A program made the translations under genes and the position numbers. The notes below the pieces were generated by a model. That model was not told where the DNA came from, made no database searches, and saw only the letters and a list, made by a program, of their open reading frames with translations. Positions 51,684 through 60,858 of a DNA stretch of 64,000 nucleotides are shown here, piece after piece (the first letter of the stretch is position 1; each line of letters starts with the position of its first letter). Origin of the DNA: Pseudomonas putida (lineage in GTDB: Bacteria; Pseudomonadota; Gammaproteobacteria; Pseudomonadales; Pseudomonadaceae); the NCBI RefSeq assembly GCF_005080685.1, contig NZ_CP039371.1:620001-684000 (forward strand), read 5' to 3'.

Positions 51684-53671
51684 ATGCAGAGCAACGATCT
51701 CAGCCGCCATGCCCGGCAGGTACATACCGTCGCCCGGGCGCGGCCACAGGTGACCCTTCCATTGCCCGCTCCTGGCTGCGTTGCCTGGAGGACTACCACC
51801 TCGACCCGGCACGGGCCCAGGCGCCGCTGGTGCTGGAGCATCAGCGCCTGCTGGAGAGCCGCGAGGGCCTGCGCCAGGTGCTGGAAATCGCCGGTGGCGA
51901 GATGAACAGCCTGCACCAGCAACTCTCTGGAGCCGGTCATGCGGTGCTGCTAACCGACGCTCGCGGGGTGATCCTCAACTGCGTCACCGCGCCCACTGAG
52001 CGGCGCGTGTTCGAGCGGGCGGGGCTTTGGCTGGGCGCCGACTGGAGCGAGGCCCGCGAGGGCACCAACGGCATCGGCACCTGCCTGGTCGAGCGCCAGG
52101 CCCTGACCATCCACCAGCACGAACACTTTCGCGGTAGGCACATCGGCCTGACCTGCTCGGCCAGCCCGGTGTTCGACCCGCATGGCGAGTTGCTGGCGGT
52201 GCTCGACGTGTCGTCGGCCCGCCCGGATGTGTCGCGCCAGAGCCAGTTCCACACCATGGCGCTGGTCACCCTGTCGGCCAAGTTGATCGAAAGTGCGTAC
52301 TTCCTGCGCCAGTTCGAGCGCCACTGGCTGCTGCGCTTTCACCTGCAGGCCGAGTCGCCGGGGCTGGTGGGCGAAGGCTTGCTGGCGTTCGATGGCGATG
52401 GGCGCATCTGCGCGGCCAACCAGGGTGCGCTGAACCTGCTCGGATGCTTGCGCGGCGAGGTGCTGGGGCAGGCGATGGAGGCGTTTTTCGCCTGCAGGCA
52501 CGACGAGCTGTTCAGCCGCGCCATGCCTTCGGCCAGCACCGCATGGCCGCTGCGCAGCCGCGATGGCCGACAGATGTTCGCCAGCCTGCGCGGCCAGGCG
52601 CAGCGCCCGCTGTGGTCGTTGCCGGCCAGCGTGGTGCCCGCGCCGGCTCCGGGTGTATGCCTGCTGGACCCAGTGCTGCAGCGCGAGTTGCAGCGCGCCG
52701 TGCGGGTGTTCGAGCGCGATGTGCCATTGCTGCTGCGCGGTGAGACCGGCTGCGGCAAGGAGGCGTTCGCCCAGGCCGTGCACCAGGCCAGCGCCCGACG
52801 AGGCAAGCCGTTCGTGGCGGTCAACTGCGCGTCGATCCCCGAAAACCTGATCGAGAGCGAGCTGTTCGGCTATCGCGGCGGCAGCTTTACCGGGGCGCGC
52901 AAGGAAGGCATGCGCGGCAAACTGTTGCAGGCCGATGGCGGTACCTTGTTGCTGGACGAGATCGGCGACATGCCGCTGGCCTTGCAGACCCGCCTGCTGC
53001 GGGTACTGGAGGAGCGCCAGGTGGTGCCGATCGGTGGCGAACCGCAGGCGGTGGATGTGCGCATCGTCAGTGCCACCCACCGCGACTTGCTCGAGCGGGT
53101 CGAGCAGGGCAGTTTCCGCGAAGACCTGTACTACCGCCTCAACGGCCTGGAGGTGGCGTTGCCGGCGCTACGCGAGCGCAGCGACAAGGCGGCGCTGCTC
53201 GATCTGCTGCTGCGTCAGGAAGCCCAGGGCCAGGTCATCGCCATCGAGCCGCAGGCGCGGCAGGCGCTGCTGGACTTCGCCTGGCCGGGCAATGTGCGGC
53301 AGATGCGTACCGTGCTGCGCACCTTGGTGGCGTTGTGTGACGGGGCACATATCGAATTCTCGGATCTCCCCGCCATCATCAGAGTCGACGGGGCGTCTGT
53401 GGGAGCGGGCTTGTCCCGCGAAGGCGACCGTCCAGGTCATCAGGGTGGCGCGGCTGGCCTCTTCGCGGGGCAAGCCAGCTCCCACAGTTGTCGTGACATG
53501 CCTGAAGCTCTTGGGGGGCGTGAAGTGTTGCAGGATGCCGAACGCCAGGCCCTGCTGACCACCCTGGAGGCCAATCGCTGGCACCTGACCCGCGTCGCCG
53601 AGCTACTGGGCATCAGCCGCAATACCCTCTATCGAAAACTGCGCAAGCACGGCATTACCCGAGCCGCCTGA
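51684..53671 (+). pseudogene. eatR: sigma-54 activator EatR-like (AcoR family), frameshifted and carrying a REP pair
   Basis: Expected role: activator of the ethanolamine genes. From ATG 51684 the frame runs 22 codons (MQSNDLSRHARQVHTVARAR), then a -1 shift near 51750 is needed to enter the main frame DPSIARSWLRCLEDYH. The main frame has no ATG, GTG or TTG until GTG 51830. Domains after the shift: GAF, then PAS, AAA+ with Walker A GETGCGKE, GSFTGA, Walker B LLLDEIGDM, and a Fis helix-turn-helix (LLTTLEANRWHLTRVAELLGISRNTLYRKLRKHG). Between AAA+ and HTH a REP pair is read in frame. One restored base would give ~662 residues. GTG 51830 would give a shorter but GAF-containing protein, so activity may persist. 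Confidence 0.82.
53398..53487. repeat. REP pair inside the eatR-like coding region
   Basis: TGTGGGAGCGGGCTTGTCCCGCGAAGG and, inverted, CCTCTTCGCGGGGCAAGCCAGCTCCCACAG. The pair is read through without a stop and adds about 30 codons to the linker before the HTH. Confidence 0.92.
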
Positions 53672-53737
53672 GCGAAACATCGTGTGCGATTTTCTTCGCC
53701 CTGGGCTACCCTGCCTCGAAGTTTTGCGAGGTCGACC

Positions 53738-55087
53738 ATGCATATTCACATTCTAGGTATTTGCGGCACGTTCATGGGTTCGCTGGCGGTATTGGCCAAG
53801 GAGCTCGGCCACCGCGTCACCGGCTCCGACGCCAACGTCTATCCACCGATGAGCACCCAGCTCGAGGCCCAGGGCATCGAACTGACCCAGGGCTACGACC
53901 CGGCGCAACTGGACCCGGCGCCCGATCTGGTAGTGGTCGGCAACGCCATGTCGCGCGGCAACCCGGCAGTGGAATACGTGCTCAACAAGGGCCTGCCCTA
54001 TGTGTCGGGCCCGCAGTGGCTGGCCGACCATGTGCTGCAAGGCCGCTGGGTGCTGGCCGTGGCCGGCACCCACGGCAAGACCACCACCAGCAGCATGCTG
54101 GCCTGGGTGCTGGAACATGCAGGCATGAGCCCAGGCTTCTTGATCGGCGGCGTGCCGCAGAACTTCTCGGTGTCGGCGCGCCTTGGCGGTACGCCGTTCT
54201 TCGTGGTCGAGGCAGACGAGTACGACAGCGCCTTCTTCGACAAGCGCTCGAAGTTCGTGCACTACCACCCGCGGACCGCGATCCTCAACAACCTTGAGTT
54301 CGATCATGCGGATATCTTCCCTGACCTCGCATCGATCGAGCGGCAGTTCCATCATCTGGTACGCACCATTCCCAGCGAAGGCCTGGTCATCCACCCCACC
54401 ACCGAGCCTGCGTTGGAGCGGGTGATCGGCATGGGCTGCTGGACCCCGGTGCAGACCACCGGTGTGGGTGGCCAGTGGCAAGCCAAGCTGCTCAGCGCCG
54501 ATGGCTCGCGCTTCGAGGTGCTGTTCGACGGTGAGTCGCAGGGCGTGGTCGACTGGGCCCTGACCGGTCAGCACAACGTCGCCAATGCCCTGGCGACCCT
54601 GGCTGCCGCTCGCCATGTGGGCGTGGTGCCGGCCATGGGTATCGACGGTTTGAGCGCCTTCAAGAGCGTCAAGCGCCGCATGGAAACAGTCGCCGAGGTC
54701 CAGGGCGTGACCATCTACGACGATTTCGCCCATCACCCGACCGCCATCGCCACGACCCTCGACGGCCTGCGCAAGCGCGTCGGCGAAGCGCCGGTGATCG
54801 CGGTGATCGAGCCCCGCTCCAACTCCATGAAGCTCGGTGCGCACCGCGATGGCCTGCCGGACAGTGTCAACGACGCCGACCAGGTGATCTGGTACGCCCC
54901 GGCCAACCTCGGTTGGGACCTGGCGGCCACGGCCGCGCAGTGCAAGGTGCCGAGCGTGGTGGCCGACAGCCTCGAAGCGATCATCGAGCGGGTCAAGGGC
55001 CAGGCGCGCCCGGGCACCCACGTGGTGATCATGAGCAACGGCGGTTTCGGCGGCCTCCACGGCAAACTGGCCGAGGCCCTGAAGTGA
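53738..55087 (+). CDS. mpl: UDP-MurNAc:L-Ala-gamma-D-Glu-meso-DAP ligase
   Basis: The 449-residue Mur-ligase-family enzyme that recycles murein tripeptide onto UDP-MurNAc. [25 protein letters not shown] is the N-terminal signature of Mpl, and the ATP loop is [19 protein letters not shown]. Further markers are [33 protein letters not shown] and [19 protein letters not shown]. The stop overlaps the GTG start of ubiX. Confidence 0.96.
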   Translation: MHIHILGICGTFMGSLAVLAKELGHRVTGSDANVYPPMSTQLEAQGIELTQGYDPAQLDPAPDLVVVGNAMSRGNPAVEYVLNKGLPYVSGPQWLADHVLQGRWVLAVAGTHGKTTTSSMLAWVLEHAGMSPGFLIGGVPQNFSVSARLGGTPFFVVEADEYDSAFFDKRSKFVHYHPRTAILNNLEFDHADIFPDLASIERQFHHLVRTIPSEGLVIHPTTEPALERVIGMGCWTPVQTTGVGGQWQAKLLSADGSRFEVLFDGESQGVVDWALTGQHNVANALATLAAARHVGVVPAMGIDGLSAFKSVKRRMETVAEVQGVTIYDDFAHHPTAIATTLDGLRKRVGEAPVIAVIEPRSNSMKLGAHRDGLPDSVNDADQVIWYAPANLGWDLAATAAQCKVPSVVADSLEAIIERVKGQARPGTHVVIMSNGGFGGLHGKLAEALK

Positions 55088-55713
55088 ACGGGCCGGAACG
55101 TATCACCCTGGCCATGACCGGCGCCTCCGGGGCGCAGTATGGCCTGCGTCTGCTCGACTGCCTGGTGCGCGAAGACCGGGAGGTGCATTTCCTCGTCTCC
55201 AAGGCCGCGCAACTGGTGATGGCCACCGAAACCGACGTGGTCTTGCCAGCCAAGCCACAGGCGATGCAGGCGTTTCTGACCGAGTACACCGGCGCCGCCG
55301 ACGGCCAGGTGCGGGTCTATGGCAAGGAAGACTGGATGTCGCCTGTGGCCTCGGGCTCCGGCGCTCCGGCGGCGATGGTGGTGGTGCCCTGTTCGACGGG
55401 GACGCTGTCGGCCATCGCCACCGGTGCCTGCAACAACCTGATCGAGCGCGCCGCCGACGTCACCCTCAAGGAGCGTCGGCAGTTGATCCTGGTACCGCGC
55501 GAGGCGCCGCTCTCGACCATCCACCTGGAGAACATGCTCAAGCTGTCGCAGATGGGCGCGGTGATCTTGCCGGCGGCGCCGGGTTTCTATCATCAGCCGC
55601 AGACCATCGATGACTTGGTCGATTTCGTCGTGGCGCGCATCCTCAACCTGCTGAACATTCCCCAGGACATGCTGCCGCGCTGGGGCGAGCATCACTTCGG
55701 GGTCGATGATTGA
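55084..55713 (+). CDS. ubiX: flavin prenyltransferase UbiX
   Basis: Makes the prenylated FMN cofactor used by UbiD in ubiquinone synthesis. The 209-residue protein shows [21 protein letters not shown] (flavin loop), [46 protein letters not shown], and [31 protein letters not shown] 55084 is coupled to the mpl stop. Confidence 0.96.
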   Translation: MNGPERITLAMTGASGAQYGLRLLDCLVREDREVHFLVSKAAQLVMATETDVVLPAKPQAMQAFLTEYTGAADGQVRVYGKEDWMSPVASGSGAPAAMVVVPCSTGTLSAIATGACNNLIERAADVTLKERRQLILVPREAPLSTIHLENMLKLSQMGAVILPAAPGFYHQPQTIDDLVDFVVARILNLLNIPQDMLPRWGEHHFGVDD

Positions 55714-55997
55714 GGGGCGCATTGCTGGGGCTGCTGGGCGCGCTGGCGCTTGGCGGCTGCGCCACCGTGCGTACCCTGGACGCCAATCAGCCGGGCGCGC
55801 CGGTGGTGTATGCCGGGACCCGGCTGGACATGTATGTGATCAATGGCGGGTGCTGCCCCAAGGATCACTTCGGCGCCGAGGCACCGAAGTATCCACGCCT
55901 TGATCTGCCGGGGAGCATGCTGCTCGATACCCTGTTTCTGCCCCTGTCGTTGCTGACGGCGGCGGGCATCGGCTTTCAGGCTACCGGTGGTTTGTGA
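55710..55997 (+). CDS. YceK/YidQ-family lipoprotein
   Basis: A 95-residue small lipoprotein with a TTG start that overlaps the ubiX stop. The signal peptide [19 protein letters not shown] has the lipobox LGGC (Cys17). The following region [15 protein letters not shown] ... [22 protein letters not shown] is characteristic of the YceK/DUF1375 family (Tyr-Ala-Gly-Thr, and Asp-Leu-Pro near the end). The function is unknown. Confidence 0.82.
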   Translation: MRGALLGLLGALALGGCATVRTLDANQPGAPVVYAGTRLDMYVINGGCCPKDHFGAEAPKYPRLDLPGSMLLDTLFLPLSLLTAAGIGFQATGGL

Positions 55998-56001
55998 AGC
56001 C

Positions 56002-56069
56002 TGTCGCCGGCAAGCCGGCTCCTACAGGCGCTGTGATAGACCGGTAGGAGCCGGCTTGCCGGCGATGAG
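56002..56069. repeat. inverted REP pair, GCCGGC class
   Basis: GTCGCCGGCAAGCCGGCTCCTACAGG and, inverted, CCGGTAGGAGCCGGCTTGCCGGCGAT lie between convergent genes. Same class as at 45310-45383. Confidence 0.9.
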
Positions 56070-56086
56070 GCCGTTACGGGCAACGT

Positions 56087-56731
56087 CTATTTTTTGCCGA
56101 GCTTGCGCAACTCATCCGACTCGACGATACGGATGCCGTCCTCTTCCTCCAGCGCCAGCCGCCACAGCGCCCGCGCCAGGGTGCACGCCTCGATGCCGCG
56201 GTATTTCCCGGGCATCAACTTCGAGAACGGCGATGCCAGCTTCTCGCCCAATCGTGGCTCGATGCGCTCGCCCAGCAGCAACGACGGCCGCACGATGGTC
56301 AGTTGCGGCCAGTCCTGGGCCTTGAGCGCCTCTTCCATCTCACCCTTGACCCGGTTGTAGAAGATCGACGACTTGGGGTCGGCGCCTATCGCACTGACCA
56401 CCAGCAAGTGCCGTGCGCCCATCTCCCGGGCACGCTTGCTGAACGCCACGACCATGTCCAGGTCCACCGCGCGGAATGCCTGTTCCGAACCCGCCTGCTT
56501 GAGCGTGGTGCCCAGGCAGCAGTAGGCGATGTCGACGCGCCCGGCCAGTTGCGGCAGGAACACCGCGGGGTCGCCGACCGGGTTCTCCAGGTGCGGATGC
56601 TCGGCCAGCGGCCGGCGCGTAGGGGCCAGCACGCGGCTGATGGTGGGTTCGTTCAGCAGGCGGTCGAGCAGGTGTTCGCCCGTAAGGCCCGTGGCTCCGG
56701 CAAGCAGGACATGCTGAGGCGTCAAGTACAT
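56087..56731 (-). CDS. NAD(P)-binding atypical SDR (HTATIP2/YbjT-like)
   Basis: A 214-residue Rossmann protein: [20 protein letters not shown] (GxxGxxG), then [56 protein letters not shown] (the YNxxK motif of atypical SDRs) and [17 protein letters not shown]. This set is typical of the HTATIP2/TIP30-like group (COG0702), whose bacterial role is unclear. It lies downstream of the MORN-repeat lipoprotein gene with a 26-base gap, possibly cotranscribed. Confidence 0.8.
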   Translation of the reverse strand: MYLTPQHVLLAGATGLTGEHLLDRLLNEPTISRVLAPTRRPLAEHPHLENPVGDPAVFLPQLAGRVDIAYCCLGTTLKQAGSEQAFRAVDLDMVVAFSKRAREMGARHLLVVSAIGADPKSSIFYNRVKGEMEEALKAQDWPQLTIVRPSLLLGERIEPRLGEKLASPFSKLMPGKYRGIEACTLARALWRLALEEEDGIRIVESDELRKLGKK

Positions 56732-56757
56732 GATGTCTCTCCCTTGTTACACAAAGC

Positions 56758-58491
56758 TTAGTGGTTGCCGGGCGTTTTTGCCTGCTCCTCCAAGCGGGTC
56801 TGCGCGGCGTTGCGCAAGGCTTCCTCGGCCTGTTGCCGGCGCAGGTGCTGCCAATGCGCCAGTACCGCAGGCGGTGCCCACATCTGTGGCTCCGAGGCTT
56901 CGAATCCTTCCCGTTGTTCACGTTCGGCAACGTTGGCCCGTGCCAGTTCAAACGCTTGTTTCAAGTCGTCGGTCTGGTTCAGCGCCTGGGCGAAAAGGGC
57001 GTCGCCGAAGTAGGTGAAATCGGCTTCTTCCGAGCAGCCGAACGACACCCGATCAGCCCGCGCAGCGGTCATGATCACCGTGCGGTCGTCCTTGAGCGGG
57101 GCGATGTAGCCTCCGGAATAGCAGGCGGAGATGACGATTACCTTGTCGCGGTCCTTGAGTGGGGCCAGGGCGCTGGTCAGCTCGGCGGCGGACAGGTCGG
57201 CCAGTTGCAGGCGCGGCTGGTCGAGCACCAGTTGGTGGTCAGCGCTGCCGTGGCTGGTCAGGTAGATGAACACCAGGTCCTCGGGGCCGCTGCGCTCGGC
57301 CAGGGTGCGCACGGCGCGGGAGAGATTCTCGCGGGTGGCCATCGGGCGGGTGGCCAGTTGGTCGCGGTGGTTCACCAGCGTTACCTGGCCACGGGCGCCG
57401 AAGCGCACCTTGAGCATGTTGCTGACGTAGTCGGCCTCGCGCATGAACACGCTCTGCTGGCCATCGCCGGCCACCACCAGGCTGTACAGCTGGATCGGCG
57501 GCGCCGAGCGCGGGACCTTGGCCAGTGCCTCGTCGAGCAGGCGGCCCTGGTTGAGCAAGGCCAGGTCCAGTGGGTCGGGCAACAGCTTGCCGTGCTGGTC
57601 GCGTACGCGCACGCCGTTCACCCACTCTCCGGCCTGCACCTTGCCGCTGGCCAGGGTCAGGCGCCCGGCGCCGTGGTACGCATCGCTGGCGAAGCCGCCG
57701 CTGTAGTGGCTGCCATCGGGCAGTTGCAAGGTGCCCTGGCCGTCGAAGCGCCAGTCGACGAAATCGCCCTTGTAGTGGCTGCCATCGCTGCCGAGCATTT
57801 CGCCCTCGCCAAGCAGCGAGCCATCTTTGAATTCACCGATCCACACGTCGCCGTCGGCGTTTTCGTAGCGGCCCCGGCCTTCCAGGCGGTTGTCCTTGAA
57901 CTCGCCGATGTACTGCTCGCCGTCGACGCTGTCGTAGGTGCCGCTGCCCTGGATCTGGCCGTTGACGAAGTGGCCGCTGAACTGGTTGCCACTGGCGTCG
58001 CTGCGCACACCGGCGCCATTGGGCTGGCCCTTGGCGAACAGGCCCTGGTAGCGGCTGCCGTCGGCCAGTTCCAGCTCGCCGGCACCTTCGTACTGGTCGT
58101 CCTTGAACTGGCCGCGGTAGGTCTGATCGACCTGCTTGAGCGTGCCTTCGCCATCGCGCCTGCCGTGCTTGAAGGTCCCTGCGTAGTGGCTGCCGGGGGT
58201 GCTCAGGTCACCAAGGCCCTGGAACAGGCCTTCGGCGAACTGGCCGCGGTAGACCTCGCCATTGCTGCCATGCCATTCGCCCTGGCCATGCCACTGGCCA
58301 TCCTTGAAGGTGCCGGCGTACCAGCTGCCATTGGGGTAGTCGATACGTCCCTCGCCCTGCAGCAGGCCGTTCACCACCTCGCCGCGGTAGCGTCCGCCGT
58401 CGGGCAAGCGGGCGTCCGGCGGCGACAACGACTCGCCATCGCCGCAGGCGGCGAGCAACAGGGTCAAGGCGAGGGGCAACAGTGGACGCAT
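56758..58491 (-). CDS. MORN-repeat lipoprotein with C13/C14-like cysteine protease domain
   Basis: A 577-residue protein. Signal peptide MRPLLPLALTLLLAACGDG with lipobox LAAC at Cys16. Residues ~30-300 hold about 11 MORN repeats of ~23 residues (e.g. RYRGEVVNGLLQGEGRIDYP) plus a partial twelfth. Residues ~340-540 form a caspase-fold domain with His414 in FIYLTSHGSADH and Cys457 in VIVISACYSGGYI, the arrangement of peptidase C13 (legumain-like). The tail ~540-577 is Gln/Glu/Ala-rich and helical. It should sit in the periplasm, attached to a membrane. The substrate is unknown; MORN repeats may bind lipid or peptidoglycan. Confidence 0.86.
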   Translation of the reverse strand: MRPLLPLALTLLLAACGDGESLSPPDARLPDGGRYRGEVVNGLLQGEGRIDYPNGSWYAGTFKDGQWHGQGEWHGSNGEVYRGQFAEGLFQGLGDLSTPGSHYAGTFKHGRRDGEGTLKQVDQTYRGQFKDDQYEGAGELELADGSRYQGLFAKGQPNGAGVRSDASGNQFSGHFVNGQIQGSGTYDSVDGEQYIGEFKDNRLEGRGRYENADGDVWIGEFKDGSLLGEGEMLGSDGSHYKGDFVDWRFDGQGTLQLPDGSHYSGGFASDAYHGAGRLTLASGKVQAGEWVNGVRVRDQHGKLLPDPLDLALLNQGRLLDEALAKVPRSAPPIQLYSLVVAGDGQQSVFMREADYVSNMLKVRFGARGQVTLVNHRDQLATRPMATRENLSRAVRTLAERSGPEDLVFIYLTSHGSADHQLVLDQPRLQLADLSAAELTSALAPLKDRDKVIVISACYSGGYIAPLKDDRTVIMTAARADRVSFGCSEEADFTYFGDALFAQALNQTDDLKQAFELARANVAEREQREGFEASEPQMWAPPAVLAHWQHLRRQQAEEALRNAAQTRLEEQAKTPGNH

Positions 58492-58561
58492 GGGGGAACC
58501 CGGGCAAAAGATCTACCGAGTATGCCGCAGAATGGGGGCTGCGTAGCAGCCCCAAAATCGT

Positions 58562-59017
58562 TCAGACGAAGCAGAGGGTGATCGGCTCGGCGATATAGGC
58601 CGGTTTTTCCTCGCCTTCGATCTCCAGGGTGGCGGTGGCCTTGAGCAGCCATTGCCCGGGCCGCTTCTCGCTGGCCTCGCGCAGTTCCAGCTTGAGCCTG
58701 ACCTTGCTGTCGACTTTCACCGGCTGCACGAAACGCACGCTGTCCAGGCCATAGTTGACCACCATCTTCAGCCCTTCGGGCAGCAGCATGATTTCTTCCA
58801 TCAGCAGCGGCAGTAGCGACAAGGTGAGAAAACCATGGGCGATGGTGCAGCCAAATGGCGTTTTCGCCGCCTTTTCCGGGTCGACATGAATGAACTGGAA
58901 ATCGCCGGTGGCCTCGGCGAACAGGTCGATGCGTTGCTGATCGATTTTCAGCCAGTCGGAGCGACCCAGTTCCTTTCCAACGTGCTGCGCAAGCTCGGTA
59001 ACCGGTACATAGGGCAT
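58562..59017 (-). CDS. MaoC-like acyl dehydratase
   Basis: A 151-residue hot-dog-fold protein related to (R)-specific enoyl-CoA hydratases. The catalytic segment is AEATGDFQFIHVDPEKAAKTPFGCTIAHGFLTLSLLP, where the usual GDxNPxH reads GDFQFIH (Asp and His kept, Asn-Pro replaced). YGLDSVRFVQPVKVDSKVRLKLEL follows. The start ATG 59017 is chosen since the longer frame has no site. The physiological substrate is unknown. Confidence 0.86.
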   Translation of the reverse strand: MPYVPVTELAQHVGKELGRSDWLKIDQQRIDLFAEATGDFQFIHVDPEKAAKTPFGCTIAHGFLTLSLLPLLMEEIMLLPEGLKMVVNYGLDSVRFVQPVKVDSKVRLKLELREASEKRPGQWLLKATATLEIEGEEKPAYIAEPITLCFV

Positions 59018-59160
59018 GGCGACTCTCCAGGCTTTCAGTTGGCACGAAAGTGCAAGGTCAGCACGGCCGTTCGTTGCCGTCAAGTTGCCTGCAGTTTGAC
59101 GAATATCGGCATATAGGCGCCGCGTGCTTATAATGCCCGCGATGCCCGAAGGAGAGACGT

Positions 59161-59523
59161 ATGCTGTTGCGTGGTTTGACCTGGCTGGTGCTGTTCCAAC
59201 TGCTGGGTACGGCGGTCAATCATTTGTTGGTGCCGATTCTACCGGGCCCGATCATCGGCCTGTTGTTGCTGCTGTGCTTCCTCATGGCCCGGGGCGAGGT
59301 CGGCAAGCCCTTGAACGAGGCCGCCAGCAGTCTGCTGCGCTACCTGCCTCTGTTGCTGGTGCCTCCGGCGGTCGGCGTGATGGTCTACGCCAAGGCCATT
59401 GCCGCCGATTTCTGGGCCATCGTCGGTGCATTGCTGGTGTCGTGCCTGCTTACCCTGGTATTCGTCGGCGTGCTGATGCAAAAGCTCATCCATCGCCAGG
59501 CGCCGCGCGAGGAGCAGCCATGA
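59161..59523 (+). CDS. CidA/LrgA-family membrane protein
   Basis: A 120-residue holin-like protein with four helices. LLGTAVNHLLVPILPGPIIGLLLLLCFL and SLLRYLPLLLVPPAVGVMVY are the conserved LrgA/CidA blocks. It overlaps the downstream LrgB gene by 4 bases (ATGA). Family members influence murein hydrolase export, or pyruvate and other small-molecule transport; which one applies here is not known. Confidence 0.9.
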   Translation: MLLRGLTWLVLFQLLGTAVNHLLVPILPGPIIGLLLLLCFLMARGEVGKPLNEAASSLLRYLPLLLVPPAVGVMVYAKAIAADFWAIVGALLVSCLLTLVFVGVLMQKLIHRQAPREEQP

Positions 59524-60236
59524 GCCTCGATTGGCAGGGCACCGTCGATGCGGTGGTGCATCATCCGCTGTTCGGCATCGGTATCACCCTGGGCGCCTAT
59601 CAGCTGGTGCTGGCGGCCTACGAGAAAACCCGTTGGATCTTCCTGCAGCCGGTGCTGGTGTCGATGCTGCTGGTGATCGGCGTGCTGGTGGTGTGCGGGA
59701 TCGACTACGCCGAGTACCGCAAGAGCACCGAGATCATGAACATCCTCCTGGGCCCCGCCACGGTAGCCCTGGCAGTGCCCCTGTACCTCAACCTGCGGCG
59801 CATCCGCCAACTGTTCTGGCCGATCTTTACTACGCTGGTAATCGGAGGCGTGTTCGCCACCGTGGCGTGCGTGTTGCTGGGGTGGTGGTTCGGCGCCGAC
59901 CACATGATCCTGATGACCATGGCGCCCAAGTCGGTGACGTCGCCGATCGCCATGCTGGTGGCCGAGCAGATCGGTGGGGTGGCGGCGCTGGCAGCCGTGT
60001 TCGTGCTGATCACCGGGGTGATCGGGGCGATCTTCGGCCCGGCGCTACTGACCCGCCTGGGTGTGCTCAGCCCGGAGGCGCGGGGCATGTCCCTGGGTAT
60101 TACCGCGCACGCGGTCGGTACCTCGGTGGCCTTGCAGGAAAGTGACGAATGCGGCGCCTTCGCCGCGCTGGCTATGAGTCTCATGGGGGTGGCCACGGCG
60201 GTGTTCCTGCCGTTGGCGGTCAGCCTGGTGGCTTGA
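59520..60236 (+). CDS. LrgB/CidB-family membrane protein
   Basis: A 238-residue protein with ~8 helices. LLGPATVALAVPLY, then APKSVTSPIAMLVAEQIGG and RGMSLGITAHAVGTSVALQESDECGAFAALAMSLMG are the LrgB signatures. Works with the preceding LrgA-like protein, as in most bacteria. Confidence 0.92.
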   Translation: MSLDWQGTVDAVVHHPLFGIGITLGAYQLVLAAYEKTRWIFLQPVLVSMLLVIGVLVVCGIDYAEYRKSTEIMNILLGPATVALAVPLYLNLRRIRQLFWPIFTTLVIGGVFATVACVLLGWWFGADHMILMTMAPKSVTSPIAMLVAEQIGGVAALAAVFVLITGVIGAIFGPALLTRLGVLSPEARGMSLGITAHAVGTSVALQESDECGAFAALAMSLMGVATAVFLPLAVSLVA

Positions 60237-60245
60237 GGAGTTGTG

Positions 60246-60836
60246 ATGACGCTACCGCTGTTTCCCCTCAATACCGTGTTGTTTCCCGGGTGCCTGCTGG
60301 ATCTGCAGATCTTCGAGGCGCGCTACCTGGACATGATCGGCCGCTGCATGAAGCAGGGCGAAGGCTTCGGCGTGGTCTGCATTCTCGAGGGCGAGCAGGT
60401 CGGCAAGGCGCCGCCAGTGGTGGCGTCGATCGGCTGCGAGGCGCTGATCCGTGATTTCGTCCAGCAGGACAACGGCCTGCTCGGCATTCGCGTGGAGGGT
60501 GGGCGCCGGTTCGAGCTGACCCAGACCGAGGTGCAGAAGGACCAGCTCATGCTGGGGCAGGTGAGTTGGCTTGCCGAGCAGCCGGACAGTGCGCTCGGCG
60601 AGCAGGACGATGACCTGCTGGCACTGCTGTTGGCGCTGGGTGAACACCCGATGGTCGAGGCCCTGGACATGCCGCGCACGGTCGATGGTCGCCAGGCCTT
60701 GGCCAATCAGCTGGCGTACCTGCTGCCGTTCATGGAAGAAGACAAGCTCGACCTGTTGGCCATCGACTCGCCCCAGGAGCGGCTGGCGGAAATCCAGCGG
60801 TTGCTGGAGCGGATCCAGGGTGAGTTGTTCGCCTGA
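60246..60836 (+). CDS. Lon substrate-binding-domain protein (LonN-like)
   Basis: A 196-residue protein equivalent to only the N-terminal domain of Lon protease: LPLFPLNTVLFPGCLLDLQIFEARYLDMIGRCM, then EGEQVGKAP, LLGIRVEGGRRFELTQTE and a C-terminal helical part (FMEEDKLDLLAIDSPQERLAEIQRLLERI). No ATPase or protease domain is present. GAGGAG precedes the ATG by 5 bases. The function is unknown, perhaps an adaptor. Nine bases after lrgB. Confidence 0.88.
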   Translation: MTLPLFPLNTVLFPGCLLDLQIFEARYLDMIGRCMKQGEGFGVVCILEGEQVGKAPPVVASIGCEALIRDFVQQDNGLLGIRVEGGRRFELTQTEVQKDQLMLGQVSWLAEQPDSALGEQDDDLLALLLALGEHPMVEALDMPRTVDGRQALANQLAYLLPFMEEDKLDLLAIDSPQERLAEIQRLLERIQGELFA

Positions 60837-60858
60837 TCGCTGCGAGTGGCCCTATCAA

